DNA from: Isoetes taiwanensis
Lineage: Eukaryota > Streptophyta > Lycopodiopsida > Isoetales > Isoetaceae
NCBI GenBank assembly: GCA_021234155.1
Contig: JAJEKV010000014.1
Coordinates: forward strand, 11,356,795 to 11,420,794
DNA length: 64,000 nucleotides
Direction: 5' to 3'
Shown: piece after piece, positions 43,599 through 55,539 of the stretch
Numbering within the stretch: position 1 is the first letter of the stretch
How the letters are laid out: each line of letters starts with the position of its first letter
Translations under genes and position numbers: made by a program
The notes under the pieces: model-generated
Seen by the model: only the letters and a program-made list of their open reading frames with translations
Database searches by the model: none
What the model was told of the DNA's origin: nothing

Positions 43599-46500
43599 TG
43601 CTATAATTGTGAAGGGAAGGGTCATATGGCAAACAAGTGCCCTAGTCCAAAAAGAAATAAAGCACAAGATAAGAAATATTCGAGAATAAAAAAAGAGGAG
43701 GAAGAAACAAATCCAAGCTTAAATATGGTTAAAGAACTCCGAGGAGGAAGAGTCGGATGAAGATATTGAGGTAAACATCTCAAATAATTATTTTTCAAAG
43801 GAAAAATGTCATGACAAGGGTGTTCTCATTTTAGATTCAGAGCTGAAAAAAATCAAGAGGCCCCAGCTCAAGGCTATTGAAAAATTGTAAGGGTGAAGCC
43901 AGTGGACATGTTCAGTTTGGGAATGGAGAACTCAAGCAAATTAAAGATAGTGGGATGCTCGAGTTATTTGATTTGCAAGGAAAGAAGGTTGTGTTAAGAA
44001 AAGTTTTGTGTGTACCTGGACTTGTTAGAAACTTAATTTCTATTGCTCAATTGGTAGACCTTGGTTATAAGGTTGTGTTTGAGAGATTGCAATGTAATGT
44101 GTTACTTGGAAATAAAGTGAAGTTTATTGGAAAAAGGATTGGAAATCTATTTGGACTTGAAGCTATACATTGTGAACCAACTTGTCTTATCTTATAACCA
44201 TGCCATCAGTTGATACATGGCATGGAAGACTTGTGGTCATGTAAATTCAAAAACTATTGAGCTTTTATGCAAAAAAAGGATTTATTGGAAGCACTTGAAT
44301 GAAACCGAAAAAACCGAGCATGTCCCCGGATGTGCTCTTGGCAAACATAGTAGATTAGCTTTCAAAAGGTCCAACAAAAAAGCACAAGGGTTATTAGATC
44401 TTGTACATACTGATTTATGTGGACCTATGAATGTAACAGGCTTATCTGGAAAAAGATATTTCATGACCCTGATTGATGATTTTAGTAGACATACTACATT
44501 TATTGTTTGAGAACAAAACATAAGGCAATGGAAGTGTTCAAACAATATGTAAATGAAGTTGAGACTCAAACCGCGGTGAAGATCAAATGCTTGAGGTCCC
44601 ACAGAGGTGGAGAATTTTTGTCGTGGAATTTAAACAATATTGCAAAATGAAAGGAATAAAAAGACAACTTACTTGCGTGCATACACGCCAAATGTAATGG
44701 GATTGCGTGAAAGAAAGAACGTAACCTTGCTTAATGTCAGAAGAAGTATGTTGAAATTTTCGTGGCTTCCAAATTTCCTATGGGAAGAGGCCGTGCAAGT
44801 TGCCGCCATGATTCAAAATAGCCTACCTTCGCTGAGCATACAAGGTGCAATTCCCGATATGCTTTGGTTAGGGAAGACACCGGATTATAGTAGGCTAAGA
44901 TTGTATGGATGCTTGGCCTACACACACATTCCAAGAAGAACCGAGGAGGAAACCGGATGATGTGGCCATGATTACCTACCTTGTTGGTTATGATAAACAA
45001 TCCAAAGCCTACGACATTATATAATCCAAGCACAAGAGGAGTAGTGGTGAGTAGGGATGTTACATTTGATGAAACACAAGTGTATAAAGTTCTGATAAAG
45101 GAAAACAAGCAAAAGGAAGTTATTGAGAACATAGCGAATGTTGATAATGCTGAAAATAATAGGTCAAGTACTAAAGTGGTTGATTATGATGATGATGCTC
45201 CGCATGACCTTAAGAATATAAATGCGTGGCGAGGAGAACACCAATGAAGAAGTAGGTGACTCCGGAAGAAACACAAAGTCCAAAATCAAGGTGTTTCAAA
45301 TTGAGCCATCGAGTCATCAACTTTGGCCGCCATACCATCGAAAAAAAAAAGAATCACTGAAGTAGAAAGGTTGCAGCAAGCAAATATCAAGGTTGATCCA
45401 TCAATTCATGGTAGAACAACTCGAGGTAAGAGTAAAAGACTTCAAGATATAGAAGGAGAGCTGGATAGTATTTTTGAGATCCTGACTCATCTAGATCCAG
45501 CTATTCCAAGTACATATGAGGATGTATTAAATTCAGCAGATAAGGATAAATGGATAAATGCTATGAATGAGGAAATGAATTCTTTTCACAATACTAACAC
45601 ATATGAACTTGTTGATATTCCTTGTGGAAAGAATATTGTTGGAAACAAGTGGCTATTCGTAATTAAAAACAGTGTGGATGGAAAGACACCTAGATACAAG
45701 GCTAGACTGGTGGCAATAAGGATTCTCACAGAAAAAAGGTCGATTTTGATGAAACCTTTTCTCCATTAGTCAAAATGAATAGTGTGAGAATGTTAATCGG
45801 CAATTGCAAATGCATGTGATTTAGAAGTACATCATATGGATGTTAAAACCGCATTTTGAATGCAACTTTAGAAGAAGAAATATTTATGAAGCAGGCCCCG
45901 TGGATTTGAGCAGGAGCTAACAAAGTTTGGAAGCTCGAGAGAGCAAAGGTATGGTTTGAAACAAATCCCCCGAGAATGGTACAAGTGCATGGACAGCTTT
46001 TTAAGAGAGCAAAAATTTATTAAATTAGATAATGATGGTAATCTTTACAAGTTTCAAATGGAGAAGAATGGTGTGTCTTAGCCTTATATGTTGATGACAA
46101 TATAATGGTGGCTAAAGGAACAACCGCTTGAATATGTGTAAAGATTTGCTAAGACAAAGATTTGAAATGACCGACTTAGGAGAGTTGAAAAATTTTCTTG
46201 GTGTTGAAATGGCCGTAAATAGGGCGAGGGTATAGTAATGCTCACCCAAAAGAAACAAATATATGACATGTTAAAAGATTTAACATGCAAGACCGCAAAG
46301 TATGTAAAACTCCCTAGCACTGGGTGTAAGTTGACCGAAAGTATGTGTCCACAAAATGAAGGTGAGAGAAAAGATATGGAGTCGGGACCTTGGATCCCCT
46401 GTTTGATGTTTAGCATATGTGGCCAATTGCACAAGGCCCGATATTGCACATAGTGTTAACATGTTAAGCGAGGTACAACACTAATCCCGGCAGAGAACAT

Positions 46501-46945
46501 TGGACCGCAAAGAAAAAGAAGTTTTAAGATATTTAAAAGGTAATCGGGCGAAGAAGGAGTTGCATACAAAACTAATAACTTGGAATTAGAAGGGTTTTGT
46601 GATGCGATTTGGGGAGGAGATATAGATACAAGGAAGTCAACTTCAGGATATCTTGTCATCTTTCGGAGGAGCCCCTATATCTTGAAATGCAAAAAACAAA
46701 CCGCCATAGCTATGTCCAAGGTCGAAGCGTAATATGTCACTGCTACTTTATGCTCAAAGGAAATTATTTGGGAGAGAAGGTTAATTATAGAACCGATTTG
46801 AACAATCATTGGCTACCAACATTTGGTGTGATAGTACAAGTCGCATTGCTTTTTATCAAAGAATCCAGTCCACATGAGAGGACTAAACATATAGAACTTG
46901 AAATGCACTTTATCGTGAGGCTGTTAGAAAAGACCTTGTAAATAT
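43599..46945 (+). pseudogene. Copia pol: protease, integrase, reverse transcriptase, RNase H (broken)
   Basis: The order is the copia order. The protease flank is 43877-44197 (VLCVPGLVRNLISIAQL); the catalytic DSG is not intact (ILDSELKK near 43830). The integrase lies in 44217-44960 with HTDLCGPM (catalytic Asp). The second Asp is replaced (LRSHRGGEF, normally RSDRGGEF), and the Glu region is altered (VMGLRERKN). RT is at 45323-46110 with NKWLF and RYKARLVA, and an intact YVDD at 46087-46098. RNase H is at about 46590-46735 (GFCDAIWGGDIDTRKSTSGY), followed by KHIELEMHF. Stops and frame changes separate the open segments at about 44198, 44511, 44961, 45250 and 45770. It cannot make a functional polyprotein as read, though some breaks may be sequence errors. 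Confidence 0.9.
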
Positions 46946-47061
46946 GGTATATATCAGATCTGAAGATCGCTTAGCGATTTGCTTTACAAAATCTCTAGTC
47001 GAGACAAGATTTAGCTATCTAAAAGGGAAAATAATGCATATAAGTATAACATGAAGGAGGA

Positions 47062-47650
47062 TGTTAGTGTGTATCGTTATATTATATGCATCTTATATTC
47101 ATGAGAAGCAAAGCGGCGAATATATTTTACTACAAGAACAACCTATGAGAAGCAAAGGGCGTTTGTAATGGTCTTACTGTGTTGAAGATTCAGATAATAA
47201 CCCAGTGCTTTATGCATATAAGTGTTTTATGTGCTTTATGCATATAAGTGCTTTATGTGCTTTATGTGTTTGATGAAAACGCTATATTCCTTTTGTTGGC
47301 ATGTGGGATATAAGTTGTAGATGAGGTTTCTATTCCGAAATACCGAGATCTAGCCGAACCGTCGTGGCAAGATATACATAGGAATGGGGTGCCGGATTTG
47401 AGGTGTGGAGCTCTCGATGATGATGATCTATAGTTTGAGCTTAGGAAGTACTCATTGCTTAGAGTAAAAGTGATGAAATGATTTTGAGCATATCAAGGAA
47501 TGAATGACCATAACTTGGCTTTCTTGATACTAGATGCTTTTGTACTTGAAGATGTTTTATTGATTTAATATTGCTAGATTGAAAGTACAAGTAAATCATT
47601 GTGTTGAACTTACATCCTTGCAAGGAATTGTTTTTTTTATTAATCCAACA
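47062..47650 (+). repeat. 3' LTR of the copia element
   Basis: This is the partner of 42141-42738. Differences are clustered, for example around 47105-47170, 47200 and 47335-47360. The PPT precedes it at 47053-47061. Confidence 0.9.
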
Positions 47651-47842
47651 AAAGGAAAGCGAGAAACAATATTGAAAGAACCCTTGAGGAGATCGGTCAG
47701 CCTTGAAAAAGAACCCTCAAAAGCATCACGACTTGAAAATTGCAGAAAGATTCAAATCAGCCGGAAGAACAATGAACCCCTCAAGAATCGACCTCTTGGC
47801 AAACCGAAAAATGTATTTGATATGGAGTAAAGCAAGGGGGAG
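47651..47842 (+). mobile_element. 3' internal tail of a second LTR element copy
   Basis: The end of this stretch (tgatatggagtaaagcaagggggag) matches the stretch just before the LTR at 50836 (tgatatggagagaagcaatctgggag), that is, an internal region plus PPT. So the LTR at 47843 is preceded by its own kind of internal 3' end. This implies an LTR-internal-LTR-internal-LTR arrangement whose left part was replaced by the copia insertion. Confidence 0.6.
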
Positions 47843-49302
47843 TGGCCCATAGCGACTGGGTTATGAGGCATGGCAAAATATGGCAAACATTACATGTTAA
47901 TGAGTTATTCCCAAGTTTGCCTAATAATATATTAAAGGCAAGGGATAACCATTGAAAGGGGAGATATAAATTAATAGGGACTTTTACTCTTATATTGAAA
48001 AGCCAAATAAAAGGTAAGGCATCGAGATATCAAAGGGTGGATCAACTAATTAAAGGTAATTGCAATACAAAGATGCATTAGGGCGGATTTGGGGTCTCAA
48101 AATGGCCCTTAACTTTAATTTCTAATATCCACATCATAGTACCTTCCAGCCAATGAAAGAGAGGAATTCAAAATGAAAATCAGTATTACGTGGCACTTTT
48201 GCAATAAATAATGCTGTAATAATTGCACTTTTTTAACCAAATGCATCATTTTTGGCTATAATTTGTGATTGTGATGTTCAAATTGCACGCGGCGTTGGAT
48301 AGCCCATGGCTAGATCTTTCCAATGAGTATAGCCTTGATATGCTTTTGATAAAAGGAAAGACTAAAAAATGCAAAAAAGATTTTTTTCTCGTTCTTTTTA
48401 ACTTTTTGGTCATCTAAATTAGATTAAAATATATTCAACCCACATATTGTTGATAGATCTTTTGATTCCGTGATCCAATGAAACAAAAAATTCTTGCGAT
48501 TTGAAGCTATGAATCAAAAGTTATGGCCCAAAACTAATTGATGAAAGTACAATTAATAAGCAAGAGAAAATATGACATGGAATTTTTTTTCGAGGTCATT
48601 TTGAGACCCCGATCCGCCTCTAATGGGTCGAGGGACTTAAAAAAGAGGCATCGATTATTTTGGAAAAAGGGCTAAGGTTCTATTTCAAGGTAACCTGATA
48701 ATGAAAATGGGCCTTCCTTGGAAAAGGGGACATGAGCAATATATTGGGAGGATCTACTCTTAATTCAGGTTACAGTGGCAAAGCAATATCCGACAAATAC
48801 CGACAGCCAACATCTAATTCATCTCAACAACTCATTTCACAAAAGAAGGCATATGGGGCCGTGGTCTTCCTCCCCTGGTCGTATAACCCAGAAGAGAAGC
48901 CACTCTTGTTCTCAGACTTTGGCGTAAACGCCTGCAAAGATCGGCCCCTTTGAATTTGAGAAGCATATGAAGTGCGATGAAGTGTTGAAATTTCTGATGA
49001 GTTACCAGAGCTGGTTTGGGCTGAAGCGATATCCTAATTCGTTTCCCTAAACCCACTTGTAAAGATTTGATATGTGTCTACTCGGTGTAGAATTATAAAC
49101 AGACATACCTGCTCCCAGCCATCGGTGTTAATTTTGTTGCCATAGAGCAGGTGAGTGCCATAACCCTGTGGATCGACCCGGTTGGGTGGTTAACCGTGTA
49201 ATCCAATCTGATTATCTGAGATATATTATAGTTGGATCTTGTTCTTCAATTGAGATGCTGGTGAGCAGCTCATTAGCTTCCCATAATCATTGAATCGTAT
49301 CA
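47843..49302 (+). repeat. LTR of a non-autonomous LTR element (contains MITE)
   Basis: It begins TGGCCCATAG after a purine-rich tract and ends GAATCGTATCA, 2 nt before a primer site TGGTATCAGAGC (49305-49316). The length is 1,460 bp, of which about 550 bp is a MITE. The rest matches 50836-51676 block by block (for example attaaaggcaagggataac and ttggatcttgttcttcaatt). Confidence 0.85.
48076..48625. mobile_element. 550-bp TIR element (MITE) inside the LTR
   Basis: Its ends are inverted repeats of about 32 bp with few differences: CATTAGGGCGGATTTGGGG and, from the other end, CATTAGAGGCGGATCGGGG, both continuing TCTCAAAATG. The other LTR (near 51048-51062) shows the empty site gatggggtcgagg. 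The target duplication is short, probably 3 bp (ATG), but a one-base difference in a G-run makes it uncertain. The interior is AT-rich and non-coding. Confidence 0.85.
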
Positions 49303-50835
49303 AGTGGTATCAGAGCGGAGGTTGCGATTCTTATGGAATCTATGGGCTGTGGGAATATCACCGAGATTTTGAATTTCTACCTTTTGATATGAATCAAAGA
49401 AGACTGAACTAATGCTGGCATCCTACCTCCAAGGCTGCAAAATATCAAGAATCTTGGTGCTTGTGTCCGTAGTACAAACGGATTTAACTTTGTCAAAGAA
49501 GTGTTGAGACTAAGTCTACTGATAAAACATGCTAATCTTTGAGCATGGCATCCACAATGAGTTCGAGCCCCAAGAACTTGTGTGATTTTGGGATAAAGAC
49601 TTTGTGCTTGATGAAGAATCGTATTGTTCCAAAGAAAATGGGTATTGAAAAGTAAGGTGTATTTGGCTTACTATTGGTGCAAGCTTAGGCCGGAGCATCA
49701 ATAACAGTAAAAAAGAAAAGGGGAGAAAAACCGTGCTTTTCATGGAGAATGCTCAAATATATGGACCGAATTTGTTGTGAACGAAGTTCGGGATTAGTGG
49801 AGAAACTTCTATCATCCTTTGGGGATTATGGAATAATAAGGGCTTAATACTAGGTTGTCGTAGAAAAGGCTTTTCTTGGAGACAAGTAATACCTCCTACA
49901 CAATATTGAGCCCCTCGCTTTGGTCATAATAGGCTTAACCACCCGCATAACCTCTTGCCATCTCTAGACGCCTGCTTTGATCATCCGGATTTTAACTCCC
50001 CAATCTTTAAGCCTTCAAGACGAGAACCGTAAAAGCATCTTGCTTGAGATTGCGTAGTCGACGCGGGTGATTTAAGAGGTCGACAAAAGTGGTATCATTT
50101 ATAATGAATATTTGTTATATTAACACTTGACCCATTTGCGTGTTTGATTTAGTGTGAAGCGCATTGGTCATGGTATCATTTATATGAATATTTGTTATAT
50201 TAACACTTGACCTATTTTGGTGTGTTTGCTTTAGTGTGAAGTATTGGGAGAACTCTACCTGAGTAAGTTATCAAATATATGGATGCAAAATTTGACGCTA
50301 ATCTCAAATTGTTTCTCAGATAGTATGGGCTTATGAGTAAAGTTCGTATAAAGATTTTCTTATACCTAATAAAGAGTAAAGTTTTATTTTGTGTGTACCC
50401 ATGGTACATTGGTAATTAACGATTGCAACATAATAGGCTTGAACATGGTGCACTAATTGTGAATGCCTCTTGGTAGATTCGACTAATTGTTGCTGGCAAT
50501 AGCTTAGGCTTGAACAAGGTGCATGATGTATATTTTTGGAAGAAGCAGAATATGGTTGCAAAACAAATAGGGTCAATAAAATTGCATCCGTATCACAGAT
50601 ACAATTGTTTTACGTGAGATTAAAAGAATAGGGACGCTGAGATTGCAAAGATATATAGGTAATCGTATAAGCAATAAACGTATATAATTGTTTCTTGAGT
50701 TCGCAGTGGTTGAGAAACTTTCGTGTTCATGCTGATCGGGGAATAAAGACCTTTGAGAAGGGATGGATCAGTTGGAGCCGCACTGGATGATCTTTTGAGA
50801 ATGGATGATTGATATGGAGAGAAGCAATCTGGGAG
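49303..50835 (+). mobile_element. Non-coding interior of the second LTR element
   Basis: This is 1.5 kb between a PBS for initiator tRNA-Met (49305-49316) and a purine-rich tract before 50836. No gag or pol motif was found, and open frames are short and on both strands. Two tandem copies of an approximately 80-bp block start at 50091 and 50172 (ggtatcattta.atgaatat). The element is non-autonomous and would depend on enzymes of a related element. Confidence 0.75.
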
Positions 50836-51676
50836 TGGTCCATTGGTTATGGTGCTACGGCAAAAATATGGCAAACATTATGGTGCAATGAGTTACCCCA
50901 AGTTTCGCAATAATATATTAAAGGCAAGGGATAACTATTGAAAAAGATATAATTATTGTGGGACTTTACTCTTATATTGAAAAGCCAAATAAAAGGTAAA
51001 GATGGCAAGGAAGAGTGGAGCAACTAATTAAAGGTAGTTGCAATACAAAAGATGGGGTCGAGGATAAAAAGAGTCACAAAAAGGGCCAAGGTTCCATTTT
51101 AAGGTAAACCGACGAAAAATGGGCCTTTCCCTTTGGAAAAGGAGACGTGAGCAAATATATTGGGAGCATCGACCTATTAACGGGGTTACGAGGGGCATCC
51201 ATCGCAGTAGCAGCAAAGAAAGACTGACAACCAGATTCACCACCCCGCCAGCTCGCCGGGCCACCAGGGAACTGACCGGTTCCGTGGTCAGAAAGTAACT
51301 GAAAGAGAAACCAATTTTGTTCTTGCACTTGGCGAAACGCCTTGCGCATCGCCTCCTTTGAATCGAAAAAGCATAATGGTGTTGAAATTTGGATGAGTTA
51401 CCGTGAGTTAGGTTGGTGGAAGCTTGTATATCCCAATTCTTTCCTTAAACCCAGTTGCTTCATCTCGCTTCACTGAATTATAATTACGTACATGCCCGCC
51501 CATCCATCGGTGTTAATTTGTTGCCATAGAGCATGTGAGTGTCATAACCGTGGACCTCGGGTGGGAGTTAACCGTAATCCAACCGGATTATTCTCGGTAT
51601 ATTATATTGGATCTTGTTCTTCAATTGAGATCCCGTTGAGCAGCTTCATTAGCTTCCCATAATCATTGAATCGTAT
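50836..51676 (+). repeat. 3' LTR of the second LTR element
   Basis: It begins TGGTCCATTGG and ends near gaatcgta at about 51676, where the expected CA end is altered (tcgtattta). It is about 840 bp, close to its partner after removal of the MITE (about 910 bp). The element from 47843 to 51676 totals about 3.8 kb with the MITE. No flanking duplication could be matched, consistent with the tandem arrangement on the left. Confidence 0.8.
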
Positions 51677-52250
51677 TTAGTATGCAAGGAGCAAAACATG
51701 AAGAACAAGCAACCCCTAATGAAGTCGCTTGCAAATTCCCATTTAATGAAGCTACCAAAAACCAAACCTTAAAATGACTCTGTGTAAATAAAGGATGGTC
51801 AGAAAAAGCAAAGGTCAACAACAAGAAGATGGAGTTTTCATTCAAAAAATAGATTGCAATTTAGATGCACCGAAATTCAAATGGCAACACAAACCACCGT
51901 GAAGAAAAAGTCGCGTACAATGAAGAAAGACTTAAGATGAAGATCAAGGCTAAAAAAAGGGCACGGCGCAAGGAGACACGTATGTGTCAAGAGAAAGGAG
52001 AATGGGAAGAAGGGTATATAAGGGGGAGAAACCCTAACTAACTCAATACCTATGTAGCAATAATTTTGAGAATTCCAAAAAAAACAACCACAATGCTTAA
52101 ATGCTTAATACAAATAACAAATTTTAGCAATGCTTAAATGCTTAATACAAATAAGGGGAGGTTCACACCTTGGGTTAAATTAAGTTAAATTTAAATTAAC
52201 TATTTGGTAGTTATCTTTAATTAAGGGAAAATTAAGATTTGATTTGTACC
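51677..52250. other. Intergenic with a 27-bp tandem duplication
   Basis: The block caatgcttaaatgcttaata occurs twice, near 52091 and 52129. No gene recognised. Confidence 0.45.
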
Positions 52251-52520
52251 ATTCAAGTATGTTAGCTAATAATATAACCAATTCCATTAAACTTGCCCCT
52301 CAGACATGATCCGTTATGTTAAATTTTTAATGTAACTGATTCCATTAAATATACCTTCAATAATAACCGCTATATTAAAGTTTTTAATATAACGGATTCT
52401 CAAGTAAAGACCAGTTCACACTATAACATGTTATGTTAATTTTTAATATAATGCATTTTGTTAAATATGCCCCACATACACATAATCCATTATGTTAACC
52501 CTTTTTTAGCATAACAATAC
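52251..52520. repeat. Degenerate AT-rich tandem repeat
   Basis: Words attccattaaa, (c/t)gttatgttaa and tttttaat(a/g)taa recur about four times with a period near 60-70 bp. The pattern suggests an old minisatellite or the subterminal repeats of a transposon. No coding content. Confidence 0.5.
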
Positions 52521-55260
52521 ACCATCTTGATCTACCATATGCCTATTTTAGCAGACTTTAAATCACCATATATTTTTTATGCATATTTCGCCTTATTGTG
52601 AACATTGAATTAACCATATGCCTCACATGATATTACGCATCAAATCACAAGTATGTTTTGGACCACAATACCAAGATGCAATAGATGCTATTATAAACCA
52701 AATCGAAGTAATGCTGATCACAATACTAAGAGGGATAAATAGAAAATATGTAATGTTTACCTTGGTGCAATAAACATGTTACGTAAAAGAAAATTACTAA
52801 AATTATAAGATCTCGCTCAACTATTTTCAGCCCTAGAGATGTTTGAATGCATTTGCTACATAACTTTAAATTCATCAAATAAACCTCAAATTTTCTAGAG
52901 TCCGCCTTATTGCTACTGAGGGCCAATTTGTTAGGACCAACCAAAACAATGTTATTAGAAGACAAATACAAAAGAGCCGGAATTGGTAAGCAATGATTCT
53001 TTACTTCAGTTTTCCATTTCTAAAACTATTTTTTTTGTGAAATGAATGCGTGCAAGTTGTAGCTTGCCATTAGCTTCAAGTACCACGATGGTCCGAGTTT
53101 CTTGGTTGTAACATGAGGTAAAATATTCATGTTGCTGCCCCATCGTAAAACTTCTTGCTATGCATATATGTCCTCTTTGCTAAAGGCAGCAATGATTTGA
53201 ATGCCCAGGTTTTGCTAGAGGTGTTTAAGGATGAGCGTTGTTCATTATCTAGGTAAGACTAATTATTCAAAAGCCTACATGGCAATTAAAACATCATGCA
53301 TAGGCTAAAAATTTTCAACGAGACAACTCTAAAAGTTATTATGCGTGATAGAATAAGAAGTGATGTTAATAGAAGTTAGTCTTTAACAAGATGATATTAA
53401 TTTACATATATATCATGCCGACCTTAGCTACGCGGGCATTTTTCAAAATCATTTTAAATGTTAGCATTTTGCAAATATATTTTGGTATGTTCTCTTTAGC
53501 CACTTTTCCCTGGCTCGTTTCTATCCACCTGACGGCAGATACTAATGCATCCCCATTTCTTGAGGGATTGCTAGTTGTATGGAGACCGTACAATCTACTT
53601 TTCATTTCACCATCTTGGCTTTTACCCTAGCATGACCGCAAGTTGTTAGTGGATTCCATTGATCCTCCCTCCTCACAGTTACTCGGGGCCACCCATTGAC
53701 GCGAATCGATGGAGAGCGGCCAGTGTGCATATGATATCCACACAGCAATAATCAAAGGATTCTTGCATGGAGGAGTTTAGAGCTAAGTTCCTCCTTTTAA
53801 GGTGGATCGAAGCCATGGCGTATGGTGTCATAATTCTTCCCCAAGAATAAGTGGGATGACCCCACCGCGGTAGTTCATGAGCACGTCAAAGGCATAAGCT
53901 ATGGCGTAGCCAAGGTCTTGCTTGATGTCGCACGCCTTCGTTCTCCTCACCAAGTGGCCTTTGGTCATTCCTGTGATCTGCAGCAGCGGAAGTGGGTATG
54001 GGATAAACTACTCCATCCCTAGCATTCTGCTTTTATGGTGGCAAGTCACATCGCTTGTTCCGCGCGCGCTACATTCGGTGCATAGATTGGCCCGCAGTGT
54101 TCCAGAGACTTTATTCCTTATGTGCACAGGGATGACAATTCTGCGTACTGTTTCTTCCTATGTAGATTACGTCGACATGCTTGATTGTGGCTTCTTCAAG
54201 GCCCTTTCATTGCAATTGAACAGCCACAGGCATAGCGCTTATCCGGGCATGGGATAATTTGGCAAAAAGTACCTTCGATGGTTTGATGGATCATCTCCGG
54301 GTCCATTTGAAAAGAAGGAAACTGCCCAAAAGGTCTTGCTTGTTCAAAGCACGTCCTTCTTTGATGCTCAACAATTTCTGTCAAATGAGGTAAATGAGGA
54401 AGAGCAAGTATTTGGGAGCAATTTATCTTGATTCCTTTTTACTTCATGAGTTTTTGACAACTATTATGTATCATTTTCTTCCAATCACGTGCCATGGCAT
54501 GCAGAGTACACTCCGTGAACCCTTTTGAATGGGCATAAGGTGGATCCATTTTTGAATCTTCCTTATCTACTTGGGTGGCAGATTTTGGTTGCATGACAAG
54601 TGTACTTACTTGTCCCTTCTTCTTCTTCAAAGTGAATGAACAATATATACAATTTTTGGAAGTTTGTGCTAGTGTAGAAGATACATTATATAAGGCCTTC
54701 TTTGTTTTCAAATCTGCGAAAGGTGAAACTAACTTTAAATGATCCATGGACCTTCCCTTGAACCTTTCTCCAGCTTCATAAGACCGATTGCTCTTGGTAT
54801 ATCAATCAAGTTTAGCACCACCTAAGACCTCTATAGTTTTCTTTCTTCCTAACTTGAAACATGCTTGCTCCTCAGCGTTTCCCACGCATCTAAAACCATC
54901 TAAATCCTATTTGACTTTAAACCCTTCTCTACATATAGGATGCATGTTCATGAAGACTAGAGACCCTCTCAAACTTCTTTTTTTGACTTGTCAACTCCAT
55001 CTCATCGTTTGATGCAAATGTCTAAAGGTGCTCTCTAGCAGCCACATCCACATTAAAAATAACCATAAATTTCAGGGGCCTCTAGATCAAACCAAACATT
55101 ATTTTTGGTCATTCAAGCCAATCATATCACATGCAATGACTTCTACTGAATATTCTAAGATGCAAATCCCAGCTTCCAATGGAGTACATCTTCCAAAAAC
55201 ATTCTCCACAAGACTTCCTTCTCCTTTCTAGTATTCTCAATTGCATATATGGAAAGAACC
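52521..55260. other. Mostly non-coding; unrecognised minus-strand coding-like patches at 53.85-54.75 kb
   Basis: On the minus strand three patches read like protein: 54439-54747 (lysine-rich, contains CIYCSFTLKKKKGQVSTLVM), 54196-54384 (contains QMDPEMIHQTIEGTFCQIIP) and about 53850-53985 (contains DLGYAIAYAFDVLMNYRGGV). They are in order and on one strand, so they may be exons or remnants of one gene, but I recognise no family. The plus frame at 53922-54257 overlaps and is probably a shadow. Confidence 0.3.
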
Positions 55261-55264
55261 TCTT

Positions 55265-55535
55265 GGGTAAAAGCATGTTGGGGCCTACATAAAAATTACC
55301 AAAAGGTACTTTTCTCGTGGTAATTTCCAGGCAAGTACATAATTGTATTTTTAAAGTACTAGACTACAAGATTGACTAAAAGAAATTGTGTTATGTTCAA
55401 GAGGTAGTACATACATGTTTAAGATACTTTGTGATGTCAAGAAGAGCAGAACCTCAAATATATCACATCATCTTTGACTACCCGTATTTTTCGGGTAGTT
55501 TTCCAAAACATGTAGGCCCTAACATGCTCTTACCC
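55265..55535. mobile_element. 271-bp TIR element, possible 4-bp TSD
   Basis: The ends are inverted repeats of about 26 bp with 2 differences: GGGTAAAAGCATGTTGGGG and, from the right, GGGTAAGAGCATGTTAGGG, both continuing CCTACAT. TCTT flanks both sides (55261-55264, 55536-55539). An internal hairpin ACTACCCG/CGGGTAGT lies near 55477-55499. It is too short to code. A 4-bp duplication is unusual, so the superfamily is left open. Confidence 0.8.
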
Positions 55536-55539
55536 TCTT

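Larger units (their letters stand above)
42141..47650 (+). mobile_element. Ty1/copia LTR retrotransposon, 5.5 kb, frameshifted
   Basis: LTRs are at 42141-42738 (598 bp) and 47062-47650 (589 bp), starting TGTTAGTGTG and ending ATCCAACA. The sequence after the 5' LTR (GGTATCGTGAGCC) is a diverged initiator tRNA-Met primer site. A PPT (GAAGGAGGA) precedes the 3' LTR. Between them lie gag, zinc knuckle, protease region, integrase, reverse transcriptase and RNase H in copia order on the plus strand. Many stops and frame changes make it non-autonomous as read. The flanking 5-mers (gcgac and aaagg) do not match, so either an LTR edge is eroded or the copy arose by recombination. Confidence 0.9.

Noticed and set aside
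42136-47655. 5-bp target duplication for the copia element
   Set aside because: The flanking 5-mers gcgac and aaagg differ, so no TSD was claimed.
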